Assembly (NCBI RefSeq): GCF_028714975.1
Contig: NZ_JAQTLH010000004.1
Span: 172,507 to 236,506 of the forward strand
Direction of reading: 5' to 3'
DNA from: Sulfurimonas sp.
GTDB taxonomy: Bacteria > Campylobacterota > Campylobacteria > Campylobacterales > Sulfurimonadaceae
Length of the DNA: 64,000 bases
Under the pieces are notes generated by a model. That model was not told the origin of the DNA. It saw only the letters and a list, made by a program, of their open reading frames with translations, and did no database searches. Of this stretch, positions 35,148 through 43,781 are shown one piece after another; within the stretch, counting starts at the first letter, position 1; every line of letters starts with the position of its first letter. The position numbers and the translations under genes were made by a program.

Positions 35148-35339
35148 ATGCCAAAGATGAAATCTGTTAAAGGCGCTGTAAAGCGTTTCAAAGTTAAGAA
35201 AAACGGTACAGTTAAACGCGGTACAGCGTTTAGAAGCCATATCTTGACAAAACAAGATTCAGCGACTCGTACAAAGCAACATAGACCAAAAGTCATTGCT
35301 AAAGTTGATGAAAAAAATGTAAAGGCTATGATTAACTAA
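35148..35339 (+). CDS. rpmI: 50S ribosomal protein L35
   Basis: A 63-residue, very basic protein ([15 protein letters not shown], then HILTKQD) typical of L35 of the large ribosomal subunit. AAAGGAG precedes the ATG. It has its own promoter and is followed by rplT after 107 bases. In many bacteria infC precedes it, but here infC is absent and the neighbour is an unknown small gene on the other strand. Confidence 0.96.
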   Translation: MPKMKSVKGAVKRFKVKKNGTVKRGTAFRSHILTKQDSATRTKQHRPKVIAKVDEKNVKAMIN

Positions 35340-35446
35340 TTTTTAGTTAATTCATTTAATCTCCAAACTTAGGTTTGGGCAAGTCCACCAAAGTCGTGGC
35401 ACCTTGAGCACAAAAAGTGACTAGGTAAAGAAAAAAAAGGAAAAAT
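35340..35446 (+). promoter_or_regulatory. rpmI-rplT spacer with RNA hairpins, possible L20 control region
   Basis: This 107-base spacer is long for two ribosomal protein genes. It can form CCAAAC-TTAG-GTTTGG (35363-35378) and a CCAC/GTGG stem (35385-35399) before the rplT ribosome site. L20 represses its own operon by binding leader RNA in other bacteria, so this may be such a site. That is inference from position and foldability only. Confidence 0.35.
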
Positions 35447-35806
35447 ATGCCAAGAGTAAAAACAGGTGTTGTTCGTAGAAGAAAACACAAAAAGATATTA
35501 AAATTAGCGAAGGGTTTTTATAGCGGACGCCGTAAACACTATCGTAAAGCAAAAGAGCAGTTAGAGCGCTCAATGTACTACTCATTCCGTGACCGTAAGC
35601 AAAAGAAACGCGATTTCCGTAAACTGTGGATTATCCGTATCAATGCAGCTTGTCGCTTGAATGGTATGAACTACTCTTCATTTATGAACGGTATTCACAA
35701 ATCTGGCATCGAACTTGACCGTAAAGTTCTTGCTGATATGGCGATGAACGACGCAGCGGCATTTAGTGCAGTTGCAGCAGCATCAAAAGCAGCATTAGCG
35801 AAATAA
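35447..35806 (+). CDS. rplT: 50S ribosomal protein L20
   Basis: The 119-residue protein has the L20 signature ([46 protein letters not shown]). It binds 23S rRNA early in assembly and often autoregulates its mRNA. AAAGGA precedes the ATG. A strong inverted repeat follows the stop codon, overlapping the end of the convergent regulator gene. Confidence 0.96.
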   Translation: MPRVKTGVVRRRKHKKILKLAKGFYSGRRKHYRKAKEQLERSMYYSFRDRKQKKRDFRKLWIIRINAACRLNGMNYSSFMNGIHKSGIELDRKVLADMAMNDAAAFSAVAAASKAALAK

Positions 35807-35815
35807 GTTAAATTT

Positions 35816-35841
35816 GAGGCGTAACTAAAAAGTTACGCCTC
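35816..35841. terminator. Perfect 11-base-pair hairpin between convergent genes
   Basis: GAGGCGTAACT, loop AAAA, AGTTACGCCTC. It starts nine bases after the rplT stop and covers the stop codon of the convergent regulator gene (35833). Flanking U-tracts are weak on both sides, but position and stem strength suggest a bidirectional terminator. Confidence 0.65.
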
Positions 35842-37527
35842 ATCTTCTAGTCTGTGTAAAAAAAGCACTGCATTGCCTTTTGAGTTATAGTATATTCCCA
35901 GTGACGATTGTCTTGAAATAAAAACCCCTCGACCGTTAAAGTTCTTCTTATCTCTAAATATTTTGCTTAGTATCTGAGTGTCAAATCCCGCTCCTTCATC
36001 TTTTATAAGAGTAGTTATATATTTTCTTGAGCTGTATTCAATAGTATTTACGGTTACGGTTATCTGTTTGTCGCACTTTTTTTGCAGCATCTCAAGTGTC
36101 GTAAAATAGTTGTCTTCTTCTAAAAGTCTATGTTTTGTTTCAGAGTCGATACCAAGATTGCCGTGTTCGTAAGCATTCATAAAAAGCTCCGTAAAAACAA
36201 CGCCTGCATTGTATGATAGTTTATAGTTGTTTGTAAAATTGCTCCAGATATCGGCGTACCAATCATTCGCTTCATCAACTGCGTCAAGAGTACTTTCAAA
36301 TGTTCTCTTCATATGATTAACATAACTGTTTAAAGTTAATTGATTTATGAAAACAAAAGTCATATCATCTTCTTGAGTATCTATCTTCCAGAGTAATTTT
36401 TCTCTAAATTCATCTTTTGTAAAAGATGATAAAAAATCCTCTTCTATAAAATCCATATATAATTTGTTATCGTATCTGACGCTGTTCTCTACGACGCCGT
36501 CACTGTAAAAAAGAAATTTTATGGCTTTTGAGATATCTACGGTCGAGATTGAAATATTTTTTGTATATTTGCATATCGGCGGATTGTTCGATTTTATCTT
36601 GATTATCTCATTATCGGCGTTTTGTGCAAGTGAGGGCGGCATGGCAAATTTTGCATACTCCATAGTAAGCTCTTTGTGGTCTATCACGATAAAATCAATA
36701 GAGAGAGCCTCTTCATCAAGCAAGATAGGTTTTATATACTCCAAAGAAGCTTCTAATAGAGTTCTAAAATCAAAGCTCTCGATACTCTTATCGATTATAT
36801 GATTTACGAATGAAGTCATTAGCATTGAGCTTAATGATGCAGACAACCCTTTTCCCATCCCGTCTACGATAAAGTAAAAGACTTTATCGTCGCTTATTTT
36901 TCTAGCGCTGTAAGCATCCCCGCTTAAAACATCAAGCGGCTTGTAGAAAAAATCTATAAGCGCAAAGCATTGTTGGTTGTCAAGCATTTGATAGTAGAAA
37001 TCATTTCTAAGAATATTTAGCTCTTTAGAAAATGCCAAATCTTCTTGGTAAGAGTTGTACTCCTCTTTTTTTTCAAGCTCTTTTAGCTTTTTTTCGCTTT
37101 GCTCTTTTATATAGTTGTTGGCAATTAGGAGTTTGGATACATTCTCAATCGACTGCATTACTTCGGCAGTAACTATGGGTTTTTTTAAAAAATTGCTTAC
37201 ATTAAGTTGGAGTGCTTGAACTATGATATCAACATCTTGAATGGATGAGACTAAAATGATTGGGATATCTTTGTCAATATTTCTGATTTTTCTGATCATC
37301 TCTATGCCGTTTAGCACAGGCATATCATAGTCACTGACAACTAAATCTATATCTTCTTTGCAAAATCTCTCATAGCCCTCTTCACCGTTGCTTGCACAGA
37401 CGACCTCTTTTACCAAATCTTCAAAAAGGGAGCGGTAGATGAGTTGTGTGGATTTGCTGTCTTCAACACAAAGAAGCGTTGAAGATTTTAGATACTCTAA
37501 GACTGAGTTGTTTATGTCGGTTAGCAT
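35833..37527 (-). CDS. Receiver-PP2C phosphatase-HATPase partner-switching regulator (HsbR-like)
   Basis: One 564-residue chain joins three activities. The receiver (1-130) has phospho-acceptor Asp66 in VVSDYDMPVLNG. A coiled linker leads to a SpoIIE/RsbU-type PP2C domain (about 195-385) with LSGDAYS, VDGMGKG and DDMTFVF metal acids. The C-terminal anti-sigma-type kinase domain (about 415-564) has ELFMNAYEHGN, DEGAGFD and GRGVFIS ATP-site boxes. The layout matches HsbR of Pseudomonas, which phosphorylates and dephosphorylates a STAS partner. It overlaps the chemoreceptor gene by one base, and a STAS gene heads the operon. Confidence 0.88.
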   Translation of the reverse strand: MLTDINNSVLEYLKSSTLLCVEDSKSTQLIYRSLFEDLVKEVVCASNGEEGYERFCKEDIDLVVSDYDMPVLNGIEMIRKIRNIDKDIPIILVSSIQDVDIIVQALQLNVSNFLKKPIVTAEVMQSIENVSKLLIANNYIKEQSEKKLKELEKKEEYNSYQEDLAFSKELNILRNDFYYQMLDNQQCFALIDFFYKPLDVLSGDAYSARKISDDKVFYFIVDGMGKGLSASLSSMLMTSFVNHIIDKSIESFDFRTLLEASLEYIKPILLDEEALSIDFIVIDHKELTMEYAKFAMPPSLAQNADNEIIKIKSNNPPICKYTKNISISTVDISKAIKFLFYSDGVVENSVRYDNKLYMDFIEEDFLSSFTKDEFREKLLWKIDTQEDDMTFVFINQLTLNSYVNHMKRTFESTLDAVDEANDWYADIWSNFTNNYKLSYNAGVVFTELFMNAYEHGNLGIDSETKHRLLEEDNYFTTLEMLQKKCDKQITVTVNTIEYSSRKYITTLIKDEGAGFDTQILSKIFRDKKNFNGRGVFISRQSSLGIYYNSKGNAVLFLHRLEDEA

Positions 37528-39503
37528 TAGATTTTAAATTTACTTAGTTCGTTTTGTAATCTGTTTGCATCTTGGGCCAGTTTTACGGCAGCGTTATCCA
37601 CTAGATTTCTATGCTCCGTATTTTTTTGAGAAATCTCTATAACTTCATCCATATTACGAATCAGCTCTTTAGTTTTTGTAGCTATATATGTGCTTTGATG
37701 CATAACATCGCTAGATTTTTCGGTTGTAACAGAGAGATTTTGTTTTGTCTCGTATGAAGAAGAGATTAATTCTTGTGCAGAGTGTGCTATATCGCCCATA
37801 TCTCTTGATGTTTTTTGAGTCTCTTCTGAAATTTCAATAACATTTTGTGTGATAAGATTAACATTTGCACTAATCTCACTAAGGCTTTTTTGTGTTCTCT
37901 CTGCAAGTTTACGGACTTCATCCGCGACAACGGCAAATCCTCTTCCATGCTCACCGGCTCTTGCCGCTTCAATTGCGGCATTGAGTGCCAATAGGTTTGT
38001 CTGATCTGCTATATCGGAGATGATTGCTAAAACATCTTTGATATTTCTTGCCTGCTCTGTAAGTGAAGAAACTTTTTGAACCAACTCTTGTTGGTGTTCG
38101 CTTCCGTCTTCAATCGCTTTTACGACAGAATCAAGCTTCTCGATAAAACCGTCTAGCACATCAAATGTTTTTTCCAAATCTTCGGTAACCGTTATAGAAG
38201 CCTCTTCGATAGCATCAAGTCTATTTCCGACTTCAGTTACTAAAACATTAATACTTCCAATTTTATTATCTGTAAATTTGCCGTTTTTTGTAAGTTCTTC
38301 AACTATGCTGTTTAGAATCTTGCTCTCTTTTGATGTTGTTGCAGAGACATCTTTTGCCTCATAAACACTCTCTTTAAAAGCCATAATCATAACATGCAGG
38401 GCTCTTGAGATTTGAGAAATCTCATCTTTGCCTTCGACAATAACTTCACATGTTAAATCCAGATGGCTAGAGACGCAGTCTATCTTTTCTAAAGAGCTGC
38501 GAACACTTCTGTTTACACCTCTGCTGATTATAAAAATTATTATAAATATCACCACGGCAAAAGCGGAGTAACTGCCCAAAGCAATTGTCGCATTTGTAAT
38601 AGAAGTAGACTTAAGTTCATCTATAAGGATGCCGTTTTGTTTTGCCAGTTCGTCATCAACCTCTTTTAAAAGGTTTATCTTATCGGTTATGGTTTTAAAC
38701 CATACAACGCTGTCAACTCCAAATCCACCCTCAAAAGCTTTTGCTTTTGCTATCTCTCTCATTTTGTTTACTTCGGCAACGATAGGAGAGTTTATTTTTT
38801 GATTATATAGTGTTTTTGAGCTCTCGGTAGCCATTGATAAGTAAGCATCTATAAAGGCATCCTGCTCGGCAACAAGTGTAACCCATTTTGCAAATACGCC
38901 CTCACCGAATTTATCTGCGGCAAAAGTGCTGCTAAGCACAGCTCTTTCAATCCCTGCACGCTCTTTTGATTTTAAAAAATTGCTGTATGCGCTAAGAGCT
39001 TTGACTAACTCTTGAGAAGCTGCTGCTTTTGCACTGAGTGAAACTATGTTTAAAATCTTCGTATTCATATTTGTATAGTAAGCGACTTCATCTTTTACAC
39101 TGATTGAAAGAGAGTCGATTGATGAGCGAATTTGCGCTATTTTGCTCATATCCGAATCAAAAGCCGATATTTCGCCCTTTAGCTCTTTTGGAAAAGAGTC
39201 TAAGTCAAGAGTTTTTATATATGCTTTTAGATTTTCATACTCTTTTGTCGTATCTGCTCTTTGTTTTGGCAAAATATCGCCGAACTGCTTTCCGCCTGAA
39301 CCGAGAAAGCCTGCGCTTGAACCTCTCTCTTTTTGCGTTTCATGAATAACAAGGCTTAGTTTTTGCGAGAGAGCATTTAACTCTTGCGATTGTGTAATCG
39401 TGAATTTGTCGTTTATCGCCTTAGAAAGCGCTATCCCTATGATAATGAGTGCAAACGAAATTACTATTGCCGTTATTAAGTTTAGTTTATATTTAATAGT
39501 CAT
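37527..39503 (-). CDS. Methyl-accepting chemotaxis protein with NIT sensor domain
   Basis: The 658-residue chemoreceptor has TM1 (about 9-30), a periplasmic helical NIT domain ([18 protein letters not shown] is its signature), TM2 (about 305-328), a HAMP-like segment and a cytoplasmic signalling hairpin with [23 protein letters not shown] domains sense nitrate or nitrite in some kinases and receptors, plausible for a denitrifier. There is no CheR-binding pentapeptide at the C-terminus. It is co-transcribed with the STAS gene before it and the PP2C/kinase gene after it, suggesting it feeds partner switching as well as, or instead of, the flagellar motor. Confidence 0.9.
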   Translation of the reverse strand: MTIKYKLNLITAIVISFALIIIGIALSKAINDKFTITQSQELNALSQKLSLVIHETQKERGSSAGFLGSGGKQFGDILPKQRADTTKEYENLKAYIKTLDLDSFPKELKGEISAFDSDMSKIAQIRSSIDSLSISVKDEVAYYTNMNTKILNIVSLSAKAAASQELVKALSAYSNFLKSKERAGIERAVLSSTFAADKFGEGVFAKWVTLVAEQDAFIDAYLSMATESSKTLYNQKINSPIVAEVNKMREIAKAKAFEGGFGVDSVVWFKTITDKINLLKEVDDELAKQNGILIDELKSTSITNATIALGSYSAFAVVIFIIIFIISRGVNRSVRSSLEKIDCVSSHLDLTCEVIVEGKDEISQISRALHVMIMAFKESVYEAKDVSATTSKESKILNSIVEELTKNGKFTDNKIGSINVLVTEVGNRLDAIEEASITVTEDLEKTFDVLDGFIEKLDSVVKAIEDGSEHQQELVQKVSSLTEQARNIKDVLAIISDIADQTNLLALNAAIEAARAGEHGRGFAVVADEVRKLAERTQKSLSEISANVNLITQNVIEISEETQKTSRDMGDIAHSAQELISSSYETKQNLSVTTEKSSDVMHQSTYIATKTKELIRNMDEVIEISQKNTEHRNLVDNAAVKLAQDANRLQNELSKFKI

Positions 39504-39504
39504 C

Positions 39505-39792
39505 TTAACTTCTTTTTGCTTTAAATGTAGATGCTAAATTCAGATCATCCAAAAGATTTAAAAGCTGCTCGTTCTTTACATTCATATGTATATCTATGTT
39601 GTCTTTTAGAACAAGTTTATTAAAATAACCTATTACCGAAGATGTTATCGAGAGAGAATCAAGTATATTGATATTTATATGTTTATGTTGGGCTACCATA
39701 GCGTCAACGCTCTGTTTAATATTTTGAAAATCACTAACGCTCTTAATATTGCCCTTGATTACAAGACTGTTTGACGATACTTCCAACTCCAT
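39505..39792 (-). CDS. STAS-domain protein (anti-sigma factor antagonist type)
   Basis: A 95-residue STAS domain. The loop [15 protein letters not shown] holds Ser51 or Ser52 at the position phosphorylated in SpoIIAA/RsbV-type proteins, preceding the helix that contacts the kinase. It is the first gene of a three-gene operon, one base before the chemoreceptor, and is the natural substrate for the kinase and phosphatase domains of the last gene. The downstream target (sigma/anti-sigma pair or diguanylate cyclase) is not in the window. Confidence 0.85.
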   Translation of the reverse strand: MELEVSSNSLVIKGNIKSVSDFQNIKQSVDAMVAQHKHININILDSLSITSSVIGYFNKLVLKDNIDIHMNVKNEQLLNLLDDLNLASTFKAKRS

Positions 39793-39846
39793 ACTAACCC
39801 CTTATTTTTTATGTATTAGAATAGTTTATATCTTTTATGATTAAAA

Positions 39847-41031
39847 TCAACTAAAATCGGAAATATTTCTTAGCCATTCCTTAATTTTTTTCTCATAACC
39901 GATATCTTTTAGTTTGACTAAGTTTAGAGGTTTAGAGAGATATTTCTGTTTTACATATCCTCCGAAATCGTGCGGATATAGATACCCTTCATTTCTCTGC
40001 GTTATATTTTTCGGGATATCCAGCATAACACCGCTTTTTATGGCACTTATGGCATCGTTTATAGCCAAATAAGCAGAGTTTGATTTTGGTGAAGAGGCAA
40101 GGTAGATAACGCACTGTGCTAAAATGATTCTAGCCTCCGGATAACCGATTTTAGCAACACTCGTCATAGCGGAAGTTGCAAGAGTGAGGGCTTGGGGATT
40201 TGCATTTCCTATATCTTCGCTGGCAAGAATAACAAGCCGTCTTGCTATAAAATCGGCACTCTCTCCGCCCTCGATGAGTCTTGCAAGATAGTATATAGCG
40301 GCATCCATGTCTGAACCTCGAATGGATTTAATCATGGCACTCGTTAAGTCATAATGAACGCCTGCTTCGCTGCTTCCCGCACTTAGCGCATTTGGTCTGA
40401 GAGATTTTAAGAGATTTAGCGTTATATGTGAGTCTATATTTGAAGCAAACTCCAAGAGTTTTAACATCGAGCGGGCATCGCCGCCGCTGCTTGCTACTAG
40501 ATACTCTGCCGCATCTTCATCGCATACCAAAGAGGTGCAAGAAAGCGCTCTATGAAGCAGTTCTTTTAATGCTTCATTTGAGATGTAGCAGAGTTCAAAA
40601 AGCATGGAGCGGGAGCGGATAGCCGAAGTGAGCGAAAAGAACGGATTTTCGGTTGAAGCGCCGATAATCAAAACCGAGTTGCTCTCCATAACAGGCAACA
40701 AAACCTCTTGCTGGTTTTTAGCCAAACGGTGTACTTCGTCTATAAAAATAAGCGGTTTTTGCAGAGCGTTTTTATACTGTTCAAAAATTTTTCTTAGCTC
40801 TTCGATTTTTATGCTTGTGGCATTAAACTCGTAAAACGGCATATCCATTACTTTGGCGATAATTCTGGCGATGGAAGTCTTGCCGCAGCCGGAGGGTCCA
40901 AAAAAAAAGCTGTGACCTAGCATATTTTTTTCGCATAAAACTCTAAGAGGAGCACTCTTAGCGCTTAAATGTTCTTGCCCGATTATCTCATCAAAAGATT
41001 TGGGTCGCAAAAGATGAGTAAAATCTGCCAA
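39847..41031 (-). CDS. rarA: Replication-associated recombination protein A (AAA+ ATPase)
   Basis: RarA (MgsA) acts at stalled replication forks. The 394-residue protein has Walker A FGPSGCGKTS, Walker B LIFIDEVHR, sensor 1 IIGASTENP and the C-terminal tetramerisation region with IARRLVILASEDIGNANPQ. It starts LLRPKSFDEIIGQEHL, typical of the family and distinct from RuvB. It is the third gene of a kdsD-rluB-rarA unit, two bases after rluB. Confidence 0.94.
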   Translation of the reverse strand: MADFTHLLRPKSFDEIIGQEHLSAKSAPLRVLCEKNMLGHSFFFGPSGCGKTSIARIIAKVMDMPFYEFNATSIKIEELRKIFEQYKNALQKPLIFIDEVHRLAKNQQEVLLPVMESNSVLIIGASTENPFFSLTSAIRSRSMLFELCYISNEALKELLHRALSCTSLVCDEDAAEYLVASSGGDARSMLKLLEFASNIDSHITLNLLKSLRPNALSAGSSEAGVHYDLTSAMIKSIRGSDMDAAIYYLARLIEGGESADFIARRLVILASEDIGNANPQALTLATSAMTSVAKIGYPEARIILAQCVIYLASSPKSNSAYLAINDAISAIKSGVMLDIPKNITQRNEGYLYPHDFGGYVKQKYLSKPLNLVKLKDIGYEKKIKEWLRNISDFS

Positions 41032-41033
41032 TT

Positions 41034-41255
41034 TTACTTCTTTTTGGTTGTTTTTTTATCTTTAAAGTTCGTTTTTTTGTCATCTTTAAAACTAGGTTTT
41101 TTACCGTCTTTAAGGGCGCTTTTTTTGTCATTGTCTCTAAAGCGTGGTTTCTTTTCATCTTTAAAGTCTGATTTTTTACTCTCTTTAGCGTTTGGTTTTT
41201 TCTCATTTTTGAAATTTGGTTTTTTCTCTTCTTTAGAGTCTGACTTCTTCTCTTC
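41034..41255 (-). repeat. Octapeptide repeat tail of the pseudouridine synthase
   Basis: Eight imperfect 24-base units encode EEKKSDSK, EEKKPNFK, NEKKPNAK, ESKKSDFK, DEKKPRFR, a nine-residue variant, DGKKPSFK and DDKKTNFK, then a Lys-rich end. DNA similarity between units suggests growth by slippage or unequal exchange, so the copy number may vary among strains. The repeat creates a spurious open frame on the plus strand. Confidence 0.8.
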
Positions 41256-42002
41256 TTTTAAAAATTTTGCCAGTGCCGAGTATTCGCTTCTATCCAAAAA
41301 TCTAACTTTACCCGTAGGAAGGTTGTTTAGTTTGATTTCTGCAAAACTAATTCTTTTTAAATCTACTATTTCGGCTCCAAAATGGGCAAAAAATCTTCGT
41401 AGCTCTCTGTTTTGCCCCTCGTTAAGTGCTACTTTTAAAATGGAGTAGTTCGGCTGATTTTTTTGAATTTTATACCCTATAAAAGGTTTAAATTCCATTG
41501 CCATTACTTTAGAGTGGCTATGTCCGCCGGCAGTTGCATCTTCAAGAGTCATGCCGTTTAACATGGCATCTTCCATATCAGGAGTAACTTCACCTTTGAT
41601 TTTTATCTTATATATTCGCTCTAAGTCTGACTCCATAAGTGCAGAGGCAACTTTTGAAGCATCGCTCAAGAGAAGCAAACCCTCTGAAGCGTAGTCAAGT
41701 CTGCCTACGGGAATATAGTGCTTATACTCTTTAGCTAAAGTGTCGTAAATAGTTCTTCTGCCTTTTGGATCGCTTTTTGTTACGAGTTCACCTTTTGGCT
41801 TATTGTAGACGATTACCGTGTATTTATCTCTCGGAGTGACTTGTTTGCCGCTGACATAAACGATATCTACACCCTCATATATATCGGTAGCAGGGTTGGT
41901 TTGGATCTCTCCGTTTATTCTAACGAAGCCCTCTTGTATGACTTTGTCCGCCTCTCTTCTTGAGTAGCTTGAGTGGTGTGCGATGTATTTGTTTAATCTC
42001 AT
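41034..42002 (-). CDS. rluB: RluB/RsuA-type pseudouridine synthase with lysine-rich repeat tail
   Basis: The enzyme converts specific uridines in 23S (RluB) or 16S (RsuA) rRNA to pseudouridine. The N-terminal S4 RNA-binding domain (MRLNKYIAHHSSYSRREAD) is followed by the synthase domain, with catalytic Asp in VGRLDYASEGLLLLS and NEGQNRELRR. Residues 250-322 are an added tail of eight octapeptide-like repeats, [ED]-x-K-K-[PST]-[NDS]-[FSA]-K, ending TTKKK. The tail is probably disordered and RNA-binding. The gene overlaps kdsD by four bases. Confidence 0.93.
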   Translation of the reverse strand: MRLNKYIAHHSSYSRREADKVIQEGFVRINGEIQTNPATDIYEGVDIVYVSGKQVTPRDKYTVIVYNKPKGELVTKSDPKGRRTIYDTLAKEYKHYIPVGRLDYASEGLLLLSDASKVASALMESDLERIYKIKIKGEVTPDMEDAMLNGMTLEDATAGGHSHSKVMAMEFKPFIGYKIQKNQPNYSILKVALNEGQNRELRRFFAHFGAEIVDLKRISFAEIKLNNLPTGKVRFLDRSEYSALAKFLKEEKKSDSKEEKKPNFKNEKKPNAKESKKSDFKDEKKPRFRDNDKKSALKDGKKPSFKDDKKTNFKDKKTTKKK

Positions 42003-42961
42003 GAAATGCCTTTTTCTATCAAAGTATGGATATGAAGCACGCCATGAACTCTCTTTTGTTTATCCGTTACAACTAAAAGCTGTATCTTCATCTCTTCTAT
42101 AAGTACAAGTGCTTCACTTGCAAGTATATTTTCATCCTCTATGGTCTTTGGATTCAGTGTAGCATACTTTAAAACACTATCTTCAAGCGAAAAATCCTTA
42201 CTCATCAAAGCTCTGCGGATATCTCCGTCACTAACAAGTGCTAGAAGTCGATTTTGCTCATCGGTAACTAAAACCGTTCCGAGTCTGCCCTCGCTAATCT
42301 TTACAATCGCATCTTTTAGCTTTGTATCTGCATTGATAAGAGGCAAATCTTTTGTTCTCATCAAATCTTTAACTTTTACAAAAAGTTGTTTTCCAAGAGA
42401 CCCGCCCGGATGAAATGAGGCAAAATCACTCTTTTTAAAGTTTTTTGCTCTCATAAGACAGACGGCAAGTGCATCACCAAGAGCAAGAGTCAGGGTTGTT
42501 GAGCTAGTAGGTGCAATGTTGAGCGGACACGCCTCTTTTTCAACCACAACATCAATAACCAAATCGCTGTATCTTCCAAGCGTGGAGTTTTTATCTCTGG
42601 TCATACCGATAAGCGGAGTGTCAAATCTTTTTATATGCGGAAGTATGGAGCTTAGCTCTTCGCTCTCTCCGCTATAGCTAATCGCTAGAACAACATCATC
42701 TCTGCCAATCATCCCTAAATCGCCGTGAAGCGCTTCCGTGGGATGAAGAAAAAAGCTAGGGGTTCCGGTTGACGCAAAAGTTGCCGCCATTTTAGCGCCT
42801 ATTAGTCCGGATTTTCCTACACCCGTAACAATGAGCTTTCCTCTGCATGCGAGAATGATTTCAACTGCTTTGTCAAAAACATCATCGATATTTTGAGCAC
42901 TATCCAATAGTGTTTGAGCTTCGATTTTTAGGGTTTCTTGTGCTATTTGTTTGTAATTCAT
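41999..42961 (-). CDS. kdsD: Arabinose-5-phosphate isomerase (KdsD/KpsF family)
   Basis: KdsD converts ribulose 5-phosphate to arabinose 5-phosphate for Kdo and lipopolysaccharide synthesis. The 320-residue protein has a SIS domain (LIVTGVGKSGLIGAK, TEALHGDLGM, LAISYSGESEEL) and two C-terminal CBS domains (205-320). It is the first gene of the kdsD-rluB-rarA unit and is divergent from the P-loop gene at 43045 across an 83-base promoter region. Confidence 0.94.
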   Translation of the reverse strand: MNYKQIAQETLKIEAQTLLDSAQNIDDVFDKAVEIILACRGKLIVTGVGKSGLIGAKMAATFASTGTPSFFLHPTEALHGDLGMIGRDDVVLAISYSGESEELSSILPHIKRFDTPLIGMTRDKNSTLGRYSDLVIDVVVEKEACPLNIAPTSSTTLTLALGDALAVCLMRAKNFKKSDFASFHPGGSLGKQLFVKVKDLMRTKDLPLINADTKLKDAIVKISEGRLGTVLVTDEQNRLLALVSDGDIRRALMSKDFSLEDSVLKYATLNPKTIEDENILASEALVLIEEMKIQLLVVTDKQKRVHGVLHIHTLIEKGIS

Positions 42962-43044
42962 ATTGTAATTATACCTTTTTTTTGGGTATAAAACGCAGAG
43001 TTAATTTGGTATAATATTTGTCAAAAGATTTTAGAGGAAAAAAA

Positions 43045-43779
43045 ATGAGAGATATATTAGGAAAATATGTAAGCAGTATAAATACATTAAAAGTTGAAGA
43101 GAGAGTTTTATATTTTAACACTTTAATTTTAGCAGAAGAGGGCGCAGGTAAAACAAACCTTGCATGCAAGATAAGAAATTATGTAATCGACAACAATGTT
43201 GCAACACTATACCTTGATTTTTCTAACTCCGATGTGGACAATATAGAGTTAAGATATAAAGATGAACACTTTAACTATATAAGATTTGATGAGAGTGATG
43301 AGTTTCAAGAAGAGTTTAATAAACTAATCGATGCTAAAAAGCATATCTATATGGCAGTTGATCCGGCTTACTTTTCAAACAGAAGAGATATAAAGAGTAA
43401 ACTTACGGAAACTCTTCAGATAAAAGGGCTTTTAGATAATTATTACTACTTTTTTCACGATATCGAAAATTTAAACGGTTTTTATACAAAATTTGAAGAC
43501 TTTTTGCTCTATATGTTAAACTTTTTAAATTTAAAGAAGTATGGATTGACTTTTTTAACGCAGCCTCACTCGACATTTGAAAACCCGCAGATAAAACTGC
43601 TCTTTACTTTCTTATACCTTGGAAAATGTTCAACTTTTGAGTATTTTAACACGGCAAATTTGAAAAAATTACCGAAAAACAGATTTTTTTATCAGTATAG
43701 AACAAATTATAAGACGCTTTTGTTTAATGATATAAAGAGCAACATAGTTAAAATAGATGAGTATGTTTTTGAAGTGTAG
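43045..43779 (+). CDS. P-loop ATP-binding protein of unknown function
   Basis: I do not recognise a family for this 244-residue protein. Walker A is seen in AEEGAGKTNLACKIR (about 30-44), followed by YLDFSNSD and a possible Walker B-like YMAVDPAY; the rest is rich in Phe, Tyr and Asn (FLLYMLNFLNLKKYGLTFL). ATG 43045 follows AGAGGAAA; an upstream TTG at 43018 is less likely. It ends two bases before nnrDE and is likely co-transcribed with nnrDE and thiG. It could be an AAA-like ATPase; no partner is evident. Confidence 0.65.
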   Translation: MRDILGKYVSSINTLKVEERVLYFNTLILAEEGAGKTNLACKIRNYVIDNNVATLYLDFSNSDVDNIELRYKDEHFNYIRFDESDEFQEEFNKLIDAKKHIYMAVDPAYFSNRRDIKSKLTETLQIKGLLDNYYYFFHDIENLNGFYTKFEDFLLYMLNFLNLKKYGLTFLTQPHSTFENPQIKLLFTFLYLGKCSTFEYFNTANLKKLPKNRFFYQYRTNYKTLLFNDIKSNIVKIDEYVFEV

Positions 43780-43781
43780 TT

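Noticed and set aside
35340..35446. Sigma-54 promoter suggested by GTGGCACCTTGAGCAC
   Set aside because: The GG and GC doublets are not at the required 10-base spacing, and the gene is a ribosomal protein.
40969..41448. Plus-strand open frame of 159 codons rich in Phe, Leu and Ser
   Set aside because: It is the antisense of the lysine-rich tail of the rluB gene; its composition follows from the complementary codons.
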